Below are positions 63,755 through 64,000 of a DNA stretch of 64,000 bases, in pieces. The DNA comes from Simplicispira sp. 125 (GTDB lineage: Bacteria; Pseudomonadota; Gammaproteobacteria; Burkholderiales; Burkholderiaceae_C). A program made the position numbers and the translations under genes. Every line of letters starts with the position of its first letter. The stretch's first letter is position 1. The notes beneath the pieces were generated by a model. It did no database searches. It saw only the letters and a program-made list of their open reading frames with translations, and had not been told where the DNA came from. The DNA is taken from NCBI RefSeq assembly GCF_003096555.1, contig NZ_QEKM01000001.1, positions 3,534,001 to 3,598,000 on the forward strand. Direction: 5' to 3'.

Positions 63755-64000
63755 CTAGGCTTGCGCCGCAAACTCCGGCTGACCGCGCAGGCGCTCGTAC
63801 AGCGGGGCAAAGTCAGCAGCCGTCATATCGAACAGTTGCTGGAAGCTGTCGATGACAAAGTAGGTCTGCTGGTAGGTGTCGATCTTGTAGCGCGTGCGCA
63901 TGGTGCGCTCCAGTTGCAGTGGCAGGCGCTGCGGTTCCGGGCTTTGTACGGCGTACGGCAGCTCGCCCGAGGAGCTCAGAATACCGGCCCCGTAGGCCCG
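63755..64000 (-). CDS. phhA: Phenylalanine 4-monooxygenase (C-terminal part, 5' end outside window)
   Basis: The last 81 residues of a protein read leftward, ending in a TAG at 63755. The end reads RAYGAGILSSSGELPYAV, then MRTRYKIDTYQQTYFVIDSF, and matches the C-terminus of bacterial phenylalanine hydroxylases, which convert phenylalanine to tyrosine with tetrahydropterin and iron. The iron ligands lie upstream, outside the window. The gene ends 84 bp before the glcD start and is co-directional. Confidence 0.9.
   Translation of the reverse strand, partial: RAYGAGILSSSGELPYAVQSPEPQRLPLQLERTMRTRYKIDTYQQTYFVIDSFQQLFDMTAADFAPLYERLRGQPEFAAQA

Overview
The window looks like a chromosomal segment of a GC-rich betaproteobacterium, most likely of the Comamonadaceae (Acidovorax/Comamonas/Variovorax type). 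The reasons are the high-GC codon use, the rsmB-DUF4390-NtrY/NtrX-like order, an OxyR with E. coli-numbered redox cysteines next to dps, the pilT-pilU pair, and a dispersed family of short imperfect palindromes (core around AGCGCT...AGCTAT) of the kind I associate with this family. The assignment comes from gene content and my own recollection, not from a search. I see no phage, IS element, CRISPR array or plasmid functions. No stretch longer than 300 bases lacks a gene.

Layout. 1-7.6 kb: 3' part of rpoC with terminator, rsmB, a secreted DUF4390 protein, an NtrY-like kinase with a short AAA+-less NtrX-like regulator (PlrSR-like), and tRNA-Phe. 7.7-17.6 kb: an HD-GYP phosphodiesterase, recG, a large membrane GGDEF-EAL protein, oxyR-dps, ubiA and proC. 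17.7-28.0 kb: a glycerol island. glpK-glpR run leftward; an ABC glycerol importer (two ATPases, two permeases, a DUF2160 membrane protein, a binding protein) and glpD run rightward from a control region with 10-bp phased repeats. 28.0-37.1 kb: spc/alpha ribosomal operons from rplN to rplQ with secY and rpoA, then tRNA-fMet. Several leaders there carry strong hairpins with similar tips. 37.2-44.6 kb: rsmI, yraN-diaA-dolP, a beta-hydroxyacid dehydrogenase, pilT-cNMP-pilU and yggS.

44.7-64 kb is catabolic and accessory. It holds ltaE; a TetR-regulated pair (orphan amino-acid-type binding protein and divergent acyl-CoA ligase); a single-chain biotin-dependent carboxylase; a class V aminotransferase; ogt; a higBA toxin-antitoxin pair; an ALDH7-FAD oxidase-TPP enzyme operon with divergent LysR; lrgAB followed by glcD; and the 3' end of phhA.

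The observations I rank highest are: (1) the two glycerol-importer ATPases have lost different, complementary ATP-site motifs, predicting one canonical and one degenerate site; (2) a short palindromic repeat occurs six times and three copies are read in frame inside rsmB, recG and the carboxylase; (3) ribosomal-operon leader hairpins share a GCAA/TTGC tip; (4) an uncharacterised ALDH7/FAD-oxidase/TPP-enzyme operon. All starts, functions and regulatory sites were read by eye.
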